64,000 nt of DNA from the NCBI GenBank assembly GCA_028817435.1, contig JAPPPQ010000017.1:124001-188000 (forward strand), given 5' to 3'. Positions 55,934 to 64,000 of this stretch are shown one piece after another (within the stretch, counting starts at the first letter, position 1; each line of letters starts with the position of its first letter). Position numbers and translations under genes: made by a program. A model generated the notes under the pieces. It ran no database searches and was not told where the DNA came from. It worked only from the letters and a program-made list of their open reading frames with translations. Source of the stretch: Deltaproteobacteria bacterium (GTDB lineage Bacteria > Myxococcota_A > UBA9160 > UBA6930).

Positions 55934-57114
55934 GGGGCCTCCCCATTCAGCGCCTCGACGCCGGGCAGCGGCAAACCGCCCAGCCAGGCCAGCGCCGCCC
56001 CGCCGCCGGTGGAGAGGTGGCCGATTTGCCCCGCCAGCCCCAGCGCATTGACGGCGGCCAGAGAATCGCCGCCGCCGACGATGCTGTGGGCGGGGGCGGC
56101 GGCGACGGCCTGGGCTACGGCCTCGGTGCCGGCGGCGAAATCGGGAATCTCGAAGGCGCCCATGGGCCCGTTCCAGAAGATGGTGCGGGCTTCCCGCACT
56201 TCTTCTGCGTAGCGGGCGGCTGTGGCCGGGCCGATATCCAGCCCCATTTCGCCCTCGGGAATTTGCTCCGCCACCCGCCGGGGCGCGGCGGCTTCCAGAC
56301 GGGGGGCGCAGATGTGGTCGCCGGGCAGCAACAGGCGGCGGCCGGATTGTTGCGCCGCGTCCAGCACGCGGCGCGCATCTTCCACGCGCTCTTCCTCTAC
56401 GAGGGAGGCGCCGGTGGGCCGCCCCTGCGCGCGCAAAAAGGTGTAGGCCATGGCGCCGCCGATGCACAGCACATCGCTGTGGGGCGCCAGCGCCAGCAGG
56501 GTGGCGAGCTTGCCGGCGACCTTGGCGCCGCCGAGCAGGCAGAGCAGCGGGCGCTGGGGGTTGCGGACTGCGTCCAGCGCCCGCAGCTCGGCGCGCAGCA
56601 AATCTCCCGCCGCCCGCCGGGGCAGCAGCCGGGCGGCCCCCACATTCGAGGCGTGGGCCCGGTGCGCCGTGCCGAAGGCGTCGTTCACAAAAGCATCGGC
56701 GAGCCGCGCAAAGGCGCGGGCCAGGGCGGGATCGTTGCGCGTTTCGCCGGGGTGAAAGCGCGTGTTCTCCAGCAGCAGCGCCTCGCCGGGGGCCAGTGCA
56801 TCGGCGGCCTTTTCCGCTTCGGGGCCGGCGCAGGCGCTGCAAAAAGCCAGCGGGCCGCCCAGCAATTCGGCCAGGCGCGCGCGCACCGGGGCCAAAGACC
56901 ATTCCGGCTGCGGCGCGCCCCCGGGACGGCCCAGGTGCGAGGCCAGCACCACCCGCGCGCCGCCGGCCAAAAGCCGCCGCAGGGTCGGCAGGGCGGCCCG
57001 CAGCCGCGCATCGTCGGCAACCGCGCCTCCGGCCAGCGGCGCGTTCAGGTCGGCGCGCAAAAAAACGCGCAAGCCGCGCAGGCCGGGCAGTTCGTCGAGT
57101 CCGGGGAGCGCCAC
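55930..57114 (-). CDS. pgk: Phosphoglycerate kinase
   Basis: A 394-residue glycolytic kinase transferring phosphate from 1,3-bisphosphoglycerate to ADP. VFLRADLNAPL, ASHLGRP, LLLENTRFHPGE, NDAFGTAHRAHAS, GGAKVAGK, WNGPMGAFE and GGGDSLAAV follow the family in order. The GTG start at 57114 lies 7 bases after gap and has only a weak GGGG ribosome-binding stretch, so it may rely on coupling. Confidence 0.96.
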   Translation of the reverse strand: MALPGLDELPGLRGLRVFLRADLNAPLAGGAVADDARLRAALPTLRRLLAGGARVVLASHLGRPGGAPQPEWSLAPVRARLAELLGGPLAFCSACAGPEAEKAADALAPGEALLLENTRFHPGETRNDPALARAFARLADAFVNDAFGTAHRAHASNVGAARLLPRRAAGDLLRAELRALDAVRNPQRPLLCLLGGAKVAGKLATLLALAPHSDVLCIGGAMAYTFLRAQGRPTGASLVEEERVEDARRVLDAAQQSGRRLLLPGDHICAPRLEAAAPRRVAEQIPEGEMGLDIGPATAARYAEEVREARTIFWNGPMGAFEIPDFAAGTEAVAQAVAAAPAHSIVGGGDSLAAVNALGLAGQIGHLSTGGGAALAWLGGLPLPGVEALNGEAP

Positions 57115-57121
57115 CCCGGGA

Positions 57122-58117
57122 TCAGCCGCCCATTTTCACGGCGAGGTCTGCCACCCGGGAGGCGTAGCCCATTTCGTTGTCATACCAGGCCAGCACCTTG
57201 GCGAAGTTGCCGTCCATCACCTTGGTGCACAGCGCATCGAAGATGGAGGAGTGGGGGTTGCCGGTGAAATCCGCCGAGACCAGCGGCGCTTCGCAGAACT
57301 GCAAAACGCCCTTGAGCGGCCCAGCGGCGGCTTCGCGCACGGCGCTGTTCAGTTCCTGCTCGCTGCAGCGGCGCTCCAGCTCCACCGAGAGATCTACTGC
57401 CGAGACATCGGGGGTGGGCACGCGCATGGCGTAGCCATCGAGCTTGCCCTTCAGCTTCGGCAGCACCAAACCGATGGCGCGGGCTGCGCCGGTTTTGGTG
57501 GGAATCATCGAGAGCGCCCCCGCCCGCGCCCGGCGCAGGTCTTTGTGGGGCGCATCCACCAGGCGCTGGTCTGCCGTGTAGGCGTGGATGGTGACCATTT
57601 GCCCGCGCACAATGCCGAAGCTGTCGTTCAGCACCTTCGCCACGGGCGCCAGGCAGTTCGTGGTGCAGGAGGCATTCGAGACGATGCGGTGGCGGGCGGG
57701 GTCGTAATCGCCGTCGTTTACGCCGAGCACCACGGTGAGGTCCGGCTCTTCGGCGGGCTGGGTGATCATCACGCGCTTTGCGCCGGCCTCCAGGTGGCGC
57801 TGCGCCTGCTGCCGCGTGGAGAACAGCCCGGTGGACTCGATGGCCACATCCACGCCCAGCTCCCGCCAGGGCAGCCGCGCGGGATCGCGCTCTGCCGAAA
57901 CCGGCAGCGGCTTGCCGTCCACCAGCAGCAGGTCGCCCTTGGCCTCCACCGCGCCGGGGAAGGGGCCGTGCACCGAGTCGTAGGTGAGCAGATGGGCGAG
58001 GGTGGCGGCGTCCACCAGGTCGTTTACGCCTACCACCTCTACCGCGCGCTCGCGCATGGCGCGGTAGGCCAGCCGGCCGATGCGCCCGAAACCGTTGATC
58101 GCCACCCGAACCGCCAC
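57122..58117 (-). CDS. gap: Glyceraldehyde-3-phosphate dehydrogenase (type I)
   Basis: A 331-residue NAD-linked GAPDH. The N-terminus VRVAINGFGRIGRL, the active-site segment SNASCTTNCLAP and the C-terminal YDNEMGYASRV are diagnostic. The start is a GTG with AAGGAG 7 bases upstream. It leads the operon gap-pgk-tpiA-secG. A 135-base gap separates it from the divergent Y-family polymerase gene, and the operon promoter must lie there; no clear consensus was picked out. Confidence 0.97.
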   Translation of the reverse strand: MAVRVAINGFGRIGRLAYRAMRERAVEVVGVNDLVDAATLAHLLTYDSVHGPFPGAVEAKGDLLLVDGKPLPVSAERDPARLPWRELGVDVAIESTGLFSTRQQAQRHLEAGAKRVMITQPAEEPDLTVVLGVNDGDYDPARHRIVSNASCTTNCLAPVAKVLNDSFGIVRGQMVTIHAYTADQRLVDAPHKDLRRARAGALSMIPTKTGAARAIGLVLPKLKGKLDGYAMRVPTPDVSAVDLSVELERRCSEQELNSAVREAAAGPLKGVLQFCEAPLVSADFTGNPHSSIFDALCTKVMDGNFAKVLAWYDNEMGYASRVADLAVKMGG

Positions 58118-58252
58118 TGCTGAACTCCTTCTCTGGGCGCAGTTGCGCCTGCGAAATCACGAATACGCGGGCACCTTACCACCCGGGCGCGGCCTTTGCA
58201 CCTGCCACCGGGCGCGCCTTTCTATACGCTGCGCCTGGGGAGAGGGGGAGCT

Positions 58253-59332
58253 GTGCTGGCCTATGCGGCCGTGCCGGACTTCTATGCCGAAATTGAGTGC
58301 AGCCGCCGTCCGGCGCTGCGCGGCGCTCCGGTCATCGTCGGCGGCGATCCGCGCAAGCGCGGTGTGGTGCAATCCGCCTCGGCGGAGGCCCGGGCCGCCG
58401 GGGTGGCCTGCGGAATGCTCGTGCGCGACGCCCTGCGCTACGCGCCCAAGGCCCGCGTGCTGCGCACCGATATGCGCGCCTACCGCGAGGTGACGGCCCG
58501 GCTGCGCGGCTGCTTCCGCCGCGAGACCGAGCGGGTGGAGCCGGCGGAGCCGGGCGCTGCCTGGCTCGATTTGGCAGAGGCGGATGCGCCGCCCGCGCAG
58601 GTAGCCGCGCGGCTGCGGGAGCGCATTGCCGGAGAGCTGGCGCTGCCTTTGCGCGTGGGCCTTGCGCCCCTCAAGTTTGTCACGCGAATTGCGGCGGAAA
58701 CTATCGAGGGAGAAGGGGTTTTTTGCGTCTCACCCAAAGAGCTGCGGGGCTTTCTCGACCCGCTGCCGGTGAGCGCTCTGCCGGGGGTGGGGCAGCGCAC
58801 CGGGGCCGCGCTGGCCGAACTGGGCGCTGTTTGCGTAGCCGATCTGCTGCGCCTTGGCCGCGCGGTGCTGGAAGAGCGCCTCGGCAACCACGGCCTCGAA
58901 ATCCACGGCTATGCCGAGGGGCGCGACGCCGCCCGCATCCGCGCCCTGCCGCGCCCGCGCAGCCTCAGCCAGGAATGCACCCTGGAGCGGCCCGAGCGCG
59001 CCGCCTCCAGCATTGAGGCGCGCATTGCCGAGCTGGCCGAGGGACTGGAGCTGGCGCTGCGGCGCGAGAGCCTGGCCGCCAGGCGCGTGCAACTGAAGGT
59101 GCGCTACGCCGGCCCGGGGGAGGAGCAGCAGACGCGCACCGAGACTCTGAAGCGCGCCGTGGCCAGCGCCGCCGAACTCTGCGAGGTGTGCGGCGCATTG
59201 CTGCCGCGCACCGCTGTGCAGCAGCGCCCGGTGCGCGGTCTGGGGCTGGCGGTGATGCTGCTGGTGCTGCGTCCCCGCCGCGACGACCGGCAGCCCGACC
59301 TGTTCGACGGCCCGCCTGCGCGCGGGCGCTGA
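58253..59332 (+). CDS. Y-family DNA polymerase lacking catalytic carboxylates
   Basis: A 359-residue DinB/ImuB-type protein. Palm-finger, thumb (LPGVGQRTGAALAELG near residue 180) and little-finger (RSLSQECTLER onward) regions are all present. The metal-binding residues are lost. Where Pol IV has DMD before the conserved FFA-x-VE, this protein reads AVPDFYAEIE, with Ala6 at the catalytic Asp position. Where Pol IV has S-x-DE-x-x-LD, it reads PGAAWLDL, with Gly-Ala in place of Asp-Glu. The C-terminus carries QPDLF, a consensus beta-clamp-binding motif. It may be a non-catalytic translesion accessory factor like ImuB. The GTG at 58253, after GGGGGAG, aligns with the normal family N-terminus. 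No imuA or dnaE2 is nearby. Confidence 0.85.
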   Translation: MLAYAAVPDFYAEIECSRRPALRGAPVIVGGDPRKRGVVQSASAEARAAGVACGMLVRDALRYAPKARVLRTDMRAYREVTARLRGCFRRETERVEPAEPGAAWLDLAEADAPPAQVAARLRERIAGELALPLRVGLAPLKFVTRIAAETIEGEGVFCVSPKELRGFLDPLPVSALPGVGQRTGAALAELGAVCVADLLRLGRAVLEERLGNHGLEIHGYAEGRDAARIRALPRPRSLSQECTLERPERAASSIEARIAELAEGLELALRRESLAARRVQLKVRYAGPGEEQQTRTETLKRAVASAAELCEVCGALLPRTAVQQRPVRGLGLAVMLLVLRPRRDDRQPDLFDGPPARGR

Positions 59333-59394
59333 CGCAGCCTTCGCGCGGGCCAGCGGGGCTTGAAGCTGCCGGCCAGCGGTGGCAGGGTGCACGG

Positions 59395-60615
59395 GTGGCG
59401 GATTTTCACCAGGGCGGCGCAATCAGCACCCTGCATCGCCTGGGGCGCGGCGATTTGGGGCGGCTGGAGCGGGAGCTGGAGCAGCACGCCCGGGCGCGGC
59501 CCATCGCCCTGGTGCTGCCCTGTCTCTATTCGGAGCTGCGGGATGCGGGCCTGAAGGGAATTATCGAGCAGCTTCAGGGGGTGCGCTATCTCGCCCAGGT
59601 AATTGTCTCGGTGGCGGGGGCCGTGCGCCGCGAGCAATTCGAGGAAATCCGCGCGGCCTTCGCCCAGGTGCGCACTTTGGAGGGCGGGCCGGTGACCCTG
59701 CTCTGGGACGACGGGCCGCGGCTGCAAGCGCTCTACCGGCTGCTCGCCAGCGAGGGCCTTTCCGCGGGGCCCGCGGGCAAGGGGCGGGGCGTGTGGCTGG
59801 CGCTGGGCTTTGCCCTGGCAGAAGAGCGGGCGCGGGTGGTGGCAGTGCACGATTGCGACATCTGCGATTACAGCCGCGAGTTGCTGGCCCGGCTCTGCTT
59901 TCCCATCGCCAACCGCAACATGAACTACGAGTTCGTGAAGGGCTACTACGCCCGGGTGCGCGAGCGGCTCTACGGGCGGGCGACGAGGCTGTTCATGACG
60001 CCTTTTTTGCGCGCCATGAAATCGGTGCTGGGCACGCACCCGCTGCTGGAGTTCCTCGATTCCTTCCGCTTCGCCCTGGCGGGCGAGTGCGCCATGACCC
60101 TGGATCTGGCCCGCTCCATCCGCATTCCCAGCGATTGGGGGCTCGAGGTGGGCCTGCTGGCCGAGATTTACCGCAGCTGCCCGCCCAAGCGCATTTGCCA
60201 GGTGGAGCTGGTGGAGAATTACGACCACAAGCACCGCGAGCTCTCGGCGGACGATGCCAGCGCCGGGCTGCACCGCATGGTCTCCGATATCGGCGCATCG
60301 CTGATCCGCAACCTGGCGAGTCACGGCGTGGAGTTCGACGCCGGCTTCCTGAACTCGCTCTGCGCCGCCTATGTGCGCCTGGCCCAGGACGCCGTGGCCC
60401 GCTATCACGACGCCGCCGCGCTGAACGGCATTCCCTTCGACCGTCACGAAGAGGAGCGGGCGGTGGAGGTTTTCCAGGGGGCGCTGCGCGGCGCGGGCCT
60501 GGCCTTCGTCCGGGATCCCATCGGCAGCAGAGAGATTCCCAACTGGAATCGCGTCACCGCCGCCCTGCCGGATTTTCCCCGGCAGTTGTGCGAGGCCGTG
60601 GCGGCGGACCGCTGA
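59395..60615 (+). CDS. GT-A glycosyltransferase, glucosyl-3-phosphoglycerate synthase-like
   Basis: A 406-residue cytosolic glycosyltransferase without membrane segments. The nucleotide-sugar metal motif is D153-C-D155 in VAVHDCDICDYS. LWDDGPRL, FVKGYYARV, DSFRFALAGECAM, IPSDWGLEVGLL, YDHKHREL and the C-terminal IPNWNRVTAALPDF match the GpgS-type group, which puts glucose (or mannose) on 3-phosphoglycerate for the compatible solute glucosylglycerate. The precise acceptor is not certain. The GTG start is at 59395. No phosphatase partner is adjacent, though an HAD phosphatase is encoded elsewhere in the window. Confidence 0.8.
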   Translation: MADFHQGGAISTLHRLGRGDLGRLERELEQHARARPIALVLPCLYSELRDAGLKGIIEQLQGVRYLAQVIVSVAGAVRREQFEEIRAAFAQVRTLEGGPVTLLWDDGPRLQALYRLLASEGLSAGPAGKGRGVWLALGFALAEERARVVAVHDCDICDYSRELLARLCFPIANRNMNYEFVKGYYARVRERLYGRATRLFMTPFLRAMKSVLGTHPLLEFLDSFRFALAGECAMTLDLARSIRIPSDWGLEVGLLAEIYRSCPPKRICQVELVENYDHKHRELSADDASAGLHRMVSDIGASLIRNLASHGVEFDAGFLNSLCAAYVRLAQDAVARYHDAAALNGIPFDRHEEERAVEVFQGALRGAGLAFVRDPIGSREIPNWNRVTAALPDFPRQLCEAVAADR

Positions 60616-60694
60616 GCGGATTCGCTCTCAGCGCCCGGAGGCGCTATATCCCTGGGGGGGCGCGGTGCGGACCGGGGCTTTGGAGGGTGGAAGC

Positions 60695-61537
60695 GTGACC
60701 CTGCGTATCGGCGACATTCCCGTGGGCGGCGGCGCGCCGCTCGCGCTGATTGCCGGCCTCAATGTGATCGAATCCGAGGAGGCGGCGCTGGCCGCCGCCG
60801 GCACGGTGCGCGAGCTGGCGGCGCGCTTCGGCCTGCCGGCAATCTTCAAGGCCTCGGTGGACAAGGCGAACCGCTCGCACCTGCACTCCTACCGGGGCCC
60901 GGGCTTTGACGAGGGACTGCGCGTTCTGGCGCGGGTGAAGGCGGAGACGGGCCTGCCGGTGACCACCGATGTGCACGAGCCGGCCCAGGCGAAACCCGCC
61001 GCCGAGGTGGCCGACTGCTTGCAGGTGCCCGCCTTCCTGTGCCGGCAGACAGACCTGATCAAAGCCTGCGCCGCCAGCGGCCGCCCCGTCAATATCAAGA
61101 AGGGGCAATTTCTGGCGCCGGAAGATTTGCATTTGGCCGTGGAGAAGGTGCGCGCCTTTGGCCCGGGCGGCGTGCTGCTTACCGAGCGCGGCACCAGCTT
61201 CGGCTACCGGGATTTGGTGGTGGATATGCGCGGCCTGCGCCGCATGCGCCGGCTGGCGCCGGTGTGCTTCGACGCCACCCACGCGGTGCAGCGCCCCGGC
61301 GCGGGCGGTCTGGCCAGCGGCGGCGAGCGCGAGATGGTGGCGCCGCTGGCCCGGGCCGCCGTGGCGGTGGGGGTGGATGCGCTCTTCGTCGAGTTTCACC
61401 CGGACCCCGAGCGCGCGCCCTGCGACGGCCCGAGCCAGATTGACGCCGCGGCCTTTGAGTCGCTGCTGGCCCAGGTCTGCGCCATTCAGCAGGCGCTGGC
61501 GCAGTCCAGGGCGGGCGAAGGGATCGGGCGGTGCTGA
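60695..61537 (+). CDS. kdsA: KDO-8-phosphate synthase
   Basis: A 280-residue aldolase condensing phosphoenolpyruvate and arabinose-5-phosphate to Kdo-8-phosphate for the LPS core. FKASVDKANRSHLHSYRGPGF-like sequence, TDVHEP, PAFLCRQTDL, NIKKGQF, FDATHAVQ and EFHPDPE identify KdsA. The residue that separates the classes is Asn23 (AGLNVIES), as in the metal-independent E. coli enzyme, rather than Cys. The GTG at 60695 has GGAGGG 7 bases upstream; a GTG at 60665 is less well placed. It overlaps the next gene by 7 bases. Confidence 0.94.
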   Translation: MTLRIGDIPVGGGAPLALIAGLNVIESEEAALAAAGTVRELAARFGLPAIFKASVDKANRSHLHSYRGPGFDEGLRVLARVKAETGLPVTTDVHEPAQAKPAAEVADCLQVPAFLCRQTDLIKACAASGRPVNIKKGQFLAPEDLHLAVEKVRAFGPGGVLLTERGTSFGYRDLVVDMRGLRRMRRLAPVCFDATHAVQRPGAGGLASGGEREMVAPLARAAVAVGVDALFVEFHPDPERAPCDGPSQIDAAAFESLLAQVCAIQQALAQSRAGEGIGRC

Positions 61538-62910
61538 ATCGCTACAGCGAGGTCTTCAACGCGCTGCTGCTGCTGGCGGATCTCGCGGTGATTGCGCTCT
61601 CCTGGGGCGCCGCCTACTGGCTGCGCTTCCATGTCTTCGAGGCCGCCGAGATGCAGGAGGCGGAGCGCATCCTCGCAGGGCTCGCCATTGCCGCGCCGGT
61701 GGCGATCTGGAACTTCGGCGTGCGCGGGCTCTACACCACCCAGCGCACCGGCTCGCCGATTCACGAGGCCAGCGCCATTGCGGCGGCGCTGGGCATTACG
61801 CTGGTGCTGCTGCTGGCGGCGGATGCACTGCTGCGGCTGCATCTCTCCAGGCTCATGCTGGCCTTGTTTCTGGGCATCTCCATTACTTCGGTTTGCGTCA
61901 TGCGGCTCACCGGCCGGGCCTGGCTGCGCTTTTTGCGGCGGCGCGGCTACAACCTGCGCTGGGTGCTGGTGGTGGGCAGCGGCGAGGCGGGACGCCGCGC
62001 GGTGGCCTCGATGCACGGCCATCCCGAGGCGGGGCTGCGCGTCTTCGGCGTGCTGGGCCAGAGCGTCCCCGGCGGCAGCATTGAGGGCGTGCCCATCCTC
62101 GGCGGCTACGAGGCGCTGGGCTCGGTGCTCTCCGCCCAGCCGGCGGACGAGGTGGTGGTGGCGCTGCCCCAGGTGGATACCGGCCGGCTGGACAAAATCC
62201 TCTCCGATCTCGACAGCGAGCTGGTGACGGTGCGCCTGGTCCCCGATCTGTTCCACATTTTGACGTTGGGCAACGCCGTGCGGGAGATAGACGGCCTTTC
62301 GGTAATTGACCTGCGCGCGAGTCCGCTGGTGGGCTGGGCGGCGCTGCAAAAGCGCGTCTTCGATGTGCTGGTGGCGGGCGGCGCGCTGCTGTTGTTGTCG
62401 CCGCTGTTGATCTTTCTGGCATTGGCGGTGCGGCTCGGCAGCGGCAGCCCGGTGTTTTACCGGCAGCGGCGCATGGGGCTGGACGGCCGCATCTTCCGCT
62501 GCATCAAGTTCCGCACCATGCAGGTGGGCGCAGAGTCCGGCAGCGGCCCGGTCTGGGCGGTGGAGGGCGACCCGCGCCGCACCCGCATGGGAAGCTGGCT
62601 GCGCCGCGCCAATCTGGACGAGTTGCCGCAGCTCTGGAATGTGTTGCGCGGCGATATGAGCCTGGTGGGGCCGCGCCCCGAGCGCCCGGTGTTCATCGAG
62701 CAATTCCGCCACGAGGTTCCCGGCTATATGCTGCGCCACAAGGTGCGGGCGGGACTCACCGGCTGGGCGCAGGTGCACGGCTGGCGCGGCAACACCTCGC
62801 TGCGCCAGCGCGTCGAGCACGATATCTACTACATCCGCAACTGGAGCTTCGCCTTGGACCTGCGCATTCTGTTGATGACCGCCTGGCGCGGCCGGCGCAA
62901 CGCCTACTGA
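61531..62910 (+). CDS. WcaJ-like undecaprenyl-phosphate glycose phosphotransferase
   Basis: A 459-residue polyprenyl glycosylphosphotransferase. Four N-terminal transmembrane helices (about residues 10-28, 48-66, 81-99, 108-126) precede a nucleotide-binding-like domain (VLVVGSGEAGRRAV). Another membrane segment (about 278-300) leads into the catalytic bacterial sugar transferase domain: CIKFRTM, LDELPQLWNVLRGDMSLVGPRPE, and GLTGWAQVHGWRG. It places a sugar-1-phosphate on undecaprenyl phosphate to start exopolysaccharide or O-antigen units. The GTG start overlaps kdsA. A glycosyltransferase converges on it, so an envelope polysaccharide locus probably continues to the right. Confidence 0.92.
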   Translation: MLNRYSEVFNALLLLADLAVIALSWGAAYWLRFHVFEAAEMQEAERILAGLAIAAPVAIWNFGVRGLYTTQRTGSPIHEASAIAAALGITLVLLLAADALLRLHLSRLMLALFLGISITSVCVMRLTGRAWLRFLRRRGYNLRWVLVVGSGEAGRRAVASMHGHPEAGLRVFGVLGQSVPGGSIEGVPILGGYEALGSVLSAQPADEVVVALPQVDTGRLDKILSDLDSELVTVRLVPDLFHILTLGNAVREIDGLSVIDLRASPLVGWAALQKRVFDVLVAGGALLLLSPLLIFLALAVRLGSGSPVFYRQRRMGLDGRIFRCIKFRTMQVGAESGSGPVWAVEGDPRRTRMGSWLRRANLDELPQLWNVLRGDMSLVGPRPERPVFIEQFRHEVPGYMLRHKVRAGLTGWAQVHGWRGNTSLRQRVEHDIYYIRNWSFALDLRILLMTAWRGRRNAY

Positions 62911-62926
62911 TGCGGCCACGCCGGCG

Positions 62927-64000
62927 TCAGGCGGGCGGCGGCCGCTCAGCGAGGAGCGCGGCGATTTCCTCGCGCAGCTCGCTTCGATAGCGCTCGGGGG
63001 CGAAGCGGCGGGCGTGGCGGCGGATGGCGGCGGGCTCGAACTCGCTGCGGCGGGCTTCGAGTTGGCGCACGGCGGCGGCCAGCGCCGCTGCCGTTTGCGG
63101 GGCGAAGAAGACGCCGGTGGGAGCGCGCCCGGCGGGGTCGTCCAACGGAATCACGCTGTCTTTCGCGCCGCCTGAGGCGAAGGCGGCCACGGGACGCCCG
63201 GCGGCCTGCGCTTCCACTGCCACCAGGCCGAAATCTTCCCGCTGCGGATAAATGAGGCCGCGGCAGCGGGCGTAGAGGCGCGCCAGCTCTGCATCGGAGA
63301 CGCGGCCCAGAAAGCGCGCATTTTTGGGCGCACGGGCCTGCAGGCGCGGGCGGCTGGGGCCGTCGCCCGCAACCACCAGCGGCAGGCCCAGCTCGGCGAA
63401 GGCGGCGAGGGCGAGGTCTTCGCGCTTGTAGGGCGTGAAGCCCCCCACCAGCAGGAAGAAATCCCCGGGGCCGGAGACGGCAGCCGCGGCGGCGGCAATC
63501 GGCGCCACCTCCACGGGCGGGTGAATGACCCGGGCCTCGCGCCCCCAATGGCGGCGGATGCGCTCGGCGACGCTTTGCGAAATGGCGACGATGCGGTGCA
63601 GCCGCCGGGGGTGGCTGCTCTTGCGGTCCCACGCGCGCAGCCCGGCGGCCAGCGGCGCGGCGGCGGCCCGGCGCAAGCCCCGGCCCAGGTAATCCTCCGC
63701 CTGATCGCGGAGATAGCGCATGGGCGTGAAGCAGACGCACAGGTGGCGCGCCCCCGGCGGCGGGCGCACGGCCTTCGCCACGGCGTGGCTGGTCGAGAGC
63801 ACCAGATCCACATTGCGGGGGGCCAGGCGGCTCGCCGCCCAGGGCATCAGCGGCAGCATTTTGCGGTAGTGGCGGGCTGCGCCGGGCAGGCGCGAGAGCG
63901 GCCCGGCGTGGATGTTGCGGGCCTCAAGTTCCGGGTGGCTTGCGCCGGGCCGGTGGATCAGCGTGTGGATCTCCGCAGCCGGAAACATGCGCGCGTGCTC
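62927..64000 (-). CDS. GT4-type glycosyltransferase (N-terminus beyond window)
   Basis: The frame runs off the right edge; 357 residues plus the stop are visible and probably only the first 25 or so are missing. The visible start (EHARMFPAAEIHTL) corresponds to the region after the first Rossmann strand of GT4 enzymes. HRIVAISQSVAERIRRHW, VIHPPVE, LLVGGFTPYKREDLALAAF and the donor-site REDFGLVAVEAQAAGRPVAAFASGGAKDSV are typical of WbaZ-like GT4 transferases for LPS or capsule. Methionine 63988 could be read as a start but would delete the N-terminal fold. The acceptor is unknown. Confidence 0.9.
   Translation of the reverse strand, partial: EHARMFPAAEIHTLIHRPGASHPELEARNIHAGPLSRLPGAARHYRKMLPLMPWAASRLAPRNVDLVLSTSHAVAKAVRPPPGARHLCVCFTPMRYLRDQAEDYLGRGLRRAAAAPLAAGLRAWDRKSSHPRRLHRIVAISQSVAERIRRHWGREARVIHPPVEVAPIAAAAAAVSGPGDFFLLVGGFTPYKREDLALAAFAELGLPLVVAGDGPSRPRLQARAPKNARFLGRVSDAELARLYARCRGLIYPQREDFGLVAVEAQAAGRPVAAFASGGAKDSVIPLDDPAGRAPTGVFFAPQTAAALAAAVRQLEARRSEFEPAAIRRHARRFAPERYRSELREEIAALLAERPPPA

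Noticed and set aside
58196-58228. TTGCAC and TATACG as a promoter for the Y-family polymerase
   Set aside because: The spacing is 21 bases, too long for sigma-70, and alternatives within the gap are no better.

Overview
The window is a gene-dense, high-GC chromosomal segment of a Gram-negative bacterium. No gap between genes exceeds about 235 bases, and four-base GTGA/ATGA stop-start overlaps are very common. TonB-dependent receptors, an OmpA-like lipoprotein, SecG and a KdsA for Kdo synthesis show an outer membrane with LPS. The order tilS-ftsH-folP-cdaA-cdaR-glmM, with a c-di-AMP cyclase in a Gram-negative, suggests a deltaproteobacterial-type lineage (Myxococcota, Desulfobacterota or Binatota-like). 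That placement is inference from gene order, not a measured phylogeny.

Layout. 1-4.5 kb: metal handling (CDF exporter, small His/Cys secreted protein, ZnuD-like receptor), a membrane-anchored DUF385-like protein and a partial CcmE-like gene. 4.5-8.1 kb: aldehyde dehydrogenase, divergent hydroxyisobutyrate-type dehydrogenase, deoxyhypusine synthase-like enzyme. 8.1-18.4 kb: housekeeping run tilS, ftsH, folP, cdaA, cdaR, glmM, nnrE-nnrD, tsaE, lysC. 18.4-22.8 kb: ComEA-like protein, iscS-type desulfurase, mnmA, rnc, era. 22.8-29 kb: second DUF385-like protein, a low-GC stand-alone restriction-modification gene, and a 3-hydroxyacyl-CoA dehydrogenase/thiolase pair. 29-37 kb (minus): DUF3501 fused to a nuclease-like domain, Fe-S oxidoreductase, rubrerythrin, HEAT protein, metallo-beta-lactamase, TldE, TldD, HAD phosphatase. 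37-43.5 kb: two tandem paralogous TonB receptors. 43.5-48.2 kb (minus): ArsR-methyltransferase fusion feeding into metH. 48.4-54.6 kb: dnaK, lon, OmpA lipoprotein, flavin reductase, DsbA-family protein. 54.6-58.1 kb (minus): gap-pgk-tpiA-secG-tRNA-Leu(GAG). 58.2-64 kb: a Y-family polymerase lacking its catalytic carboxylates, a GT-A glycosyltransferase, kdsA, a WcaJ-like sugar-phosphate transferase, and a glycosyltransferase cut by the window edge.

Most notable. (1) A DUF3501 protein in a rubrerythrin operon carries, in frame, a low-GC Mrr-like nuclease-type domain. (2) A 13-G homopolymer lies in the signal-peptide codons of one of two tandem TonB receptors; the paralog has only four Gs there, so this is a candidate phase-variation switch. 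(3) A Y-family polymerase has lost its catalytic carboxylates but keeps a terminal clamp-binding motif. (4) Era carries a collagen-like Gly-X-Y insertion just after its G3 motif.

No rRNA, CRISPR array, insertion sequence or phage genes were seen.
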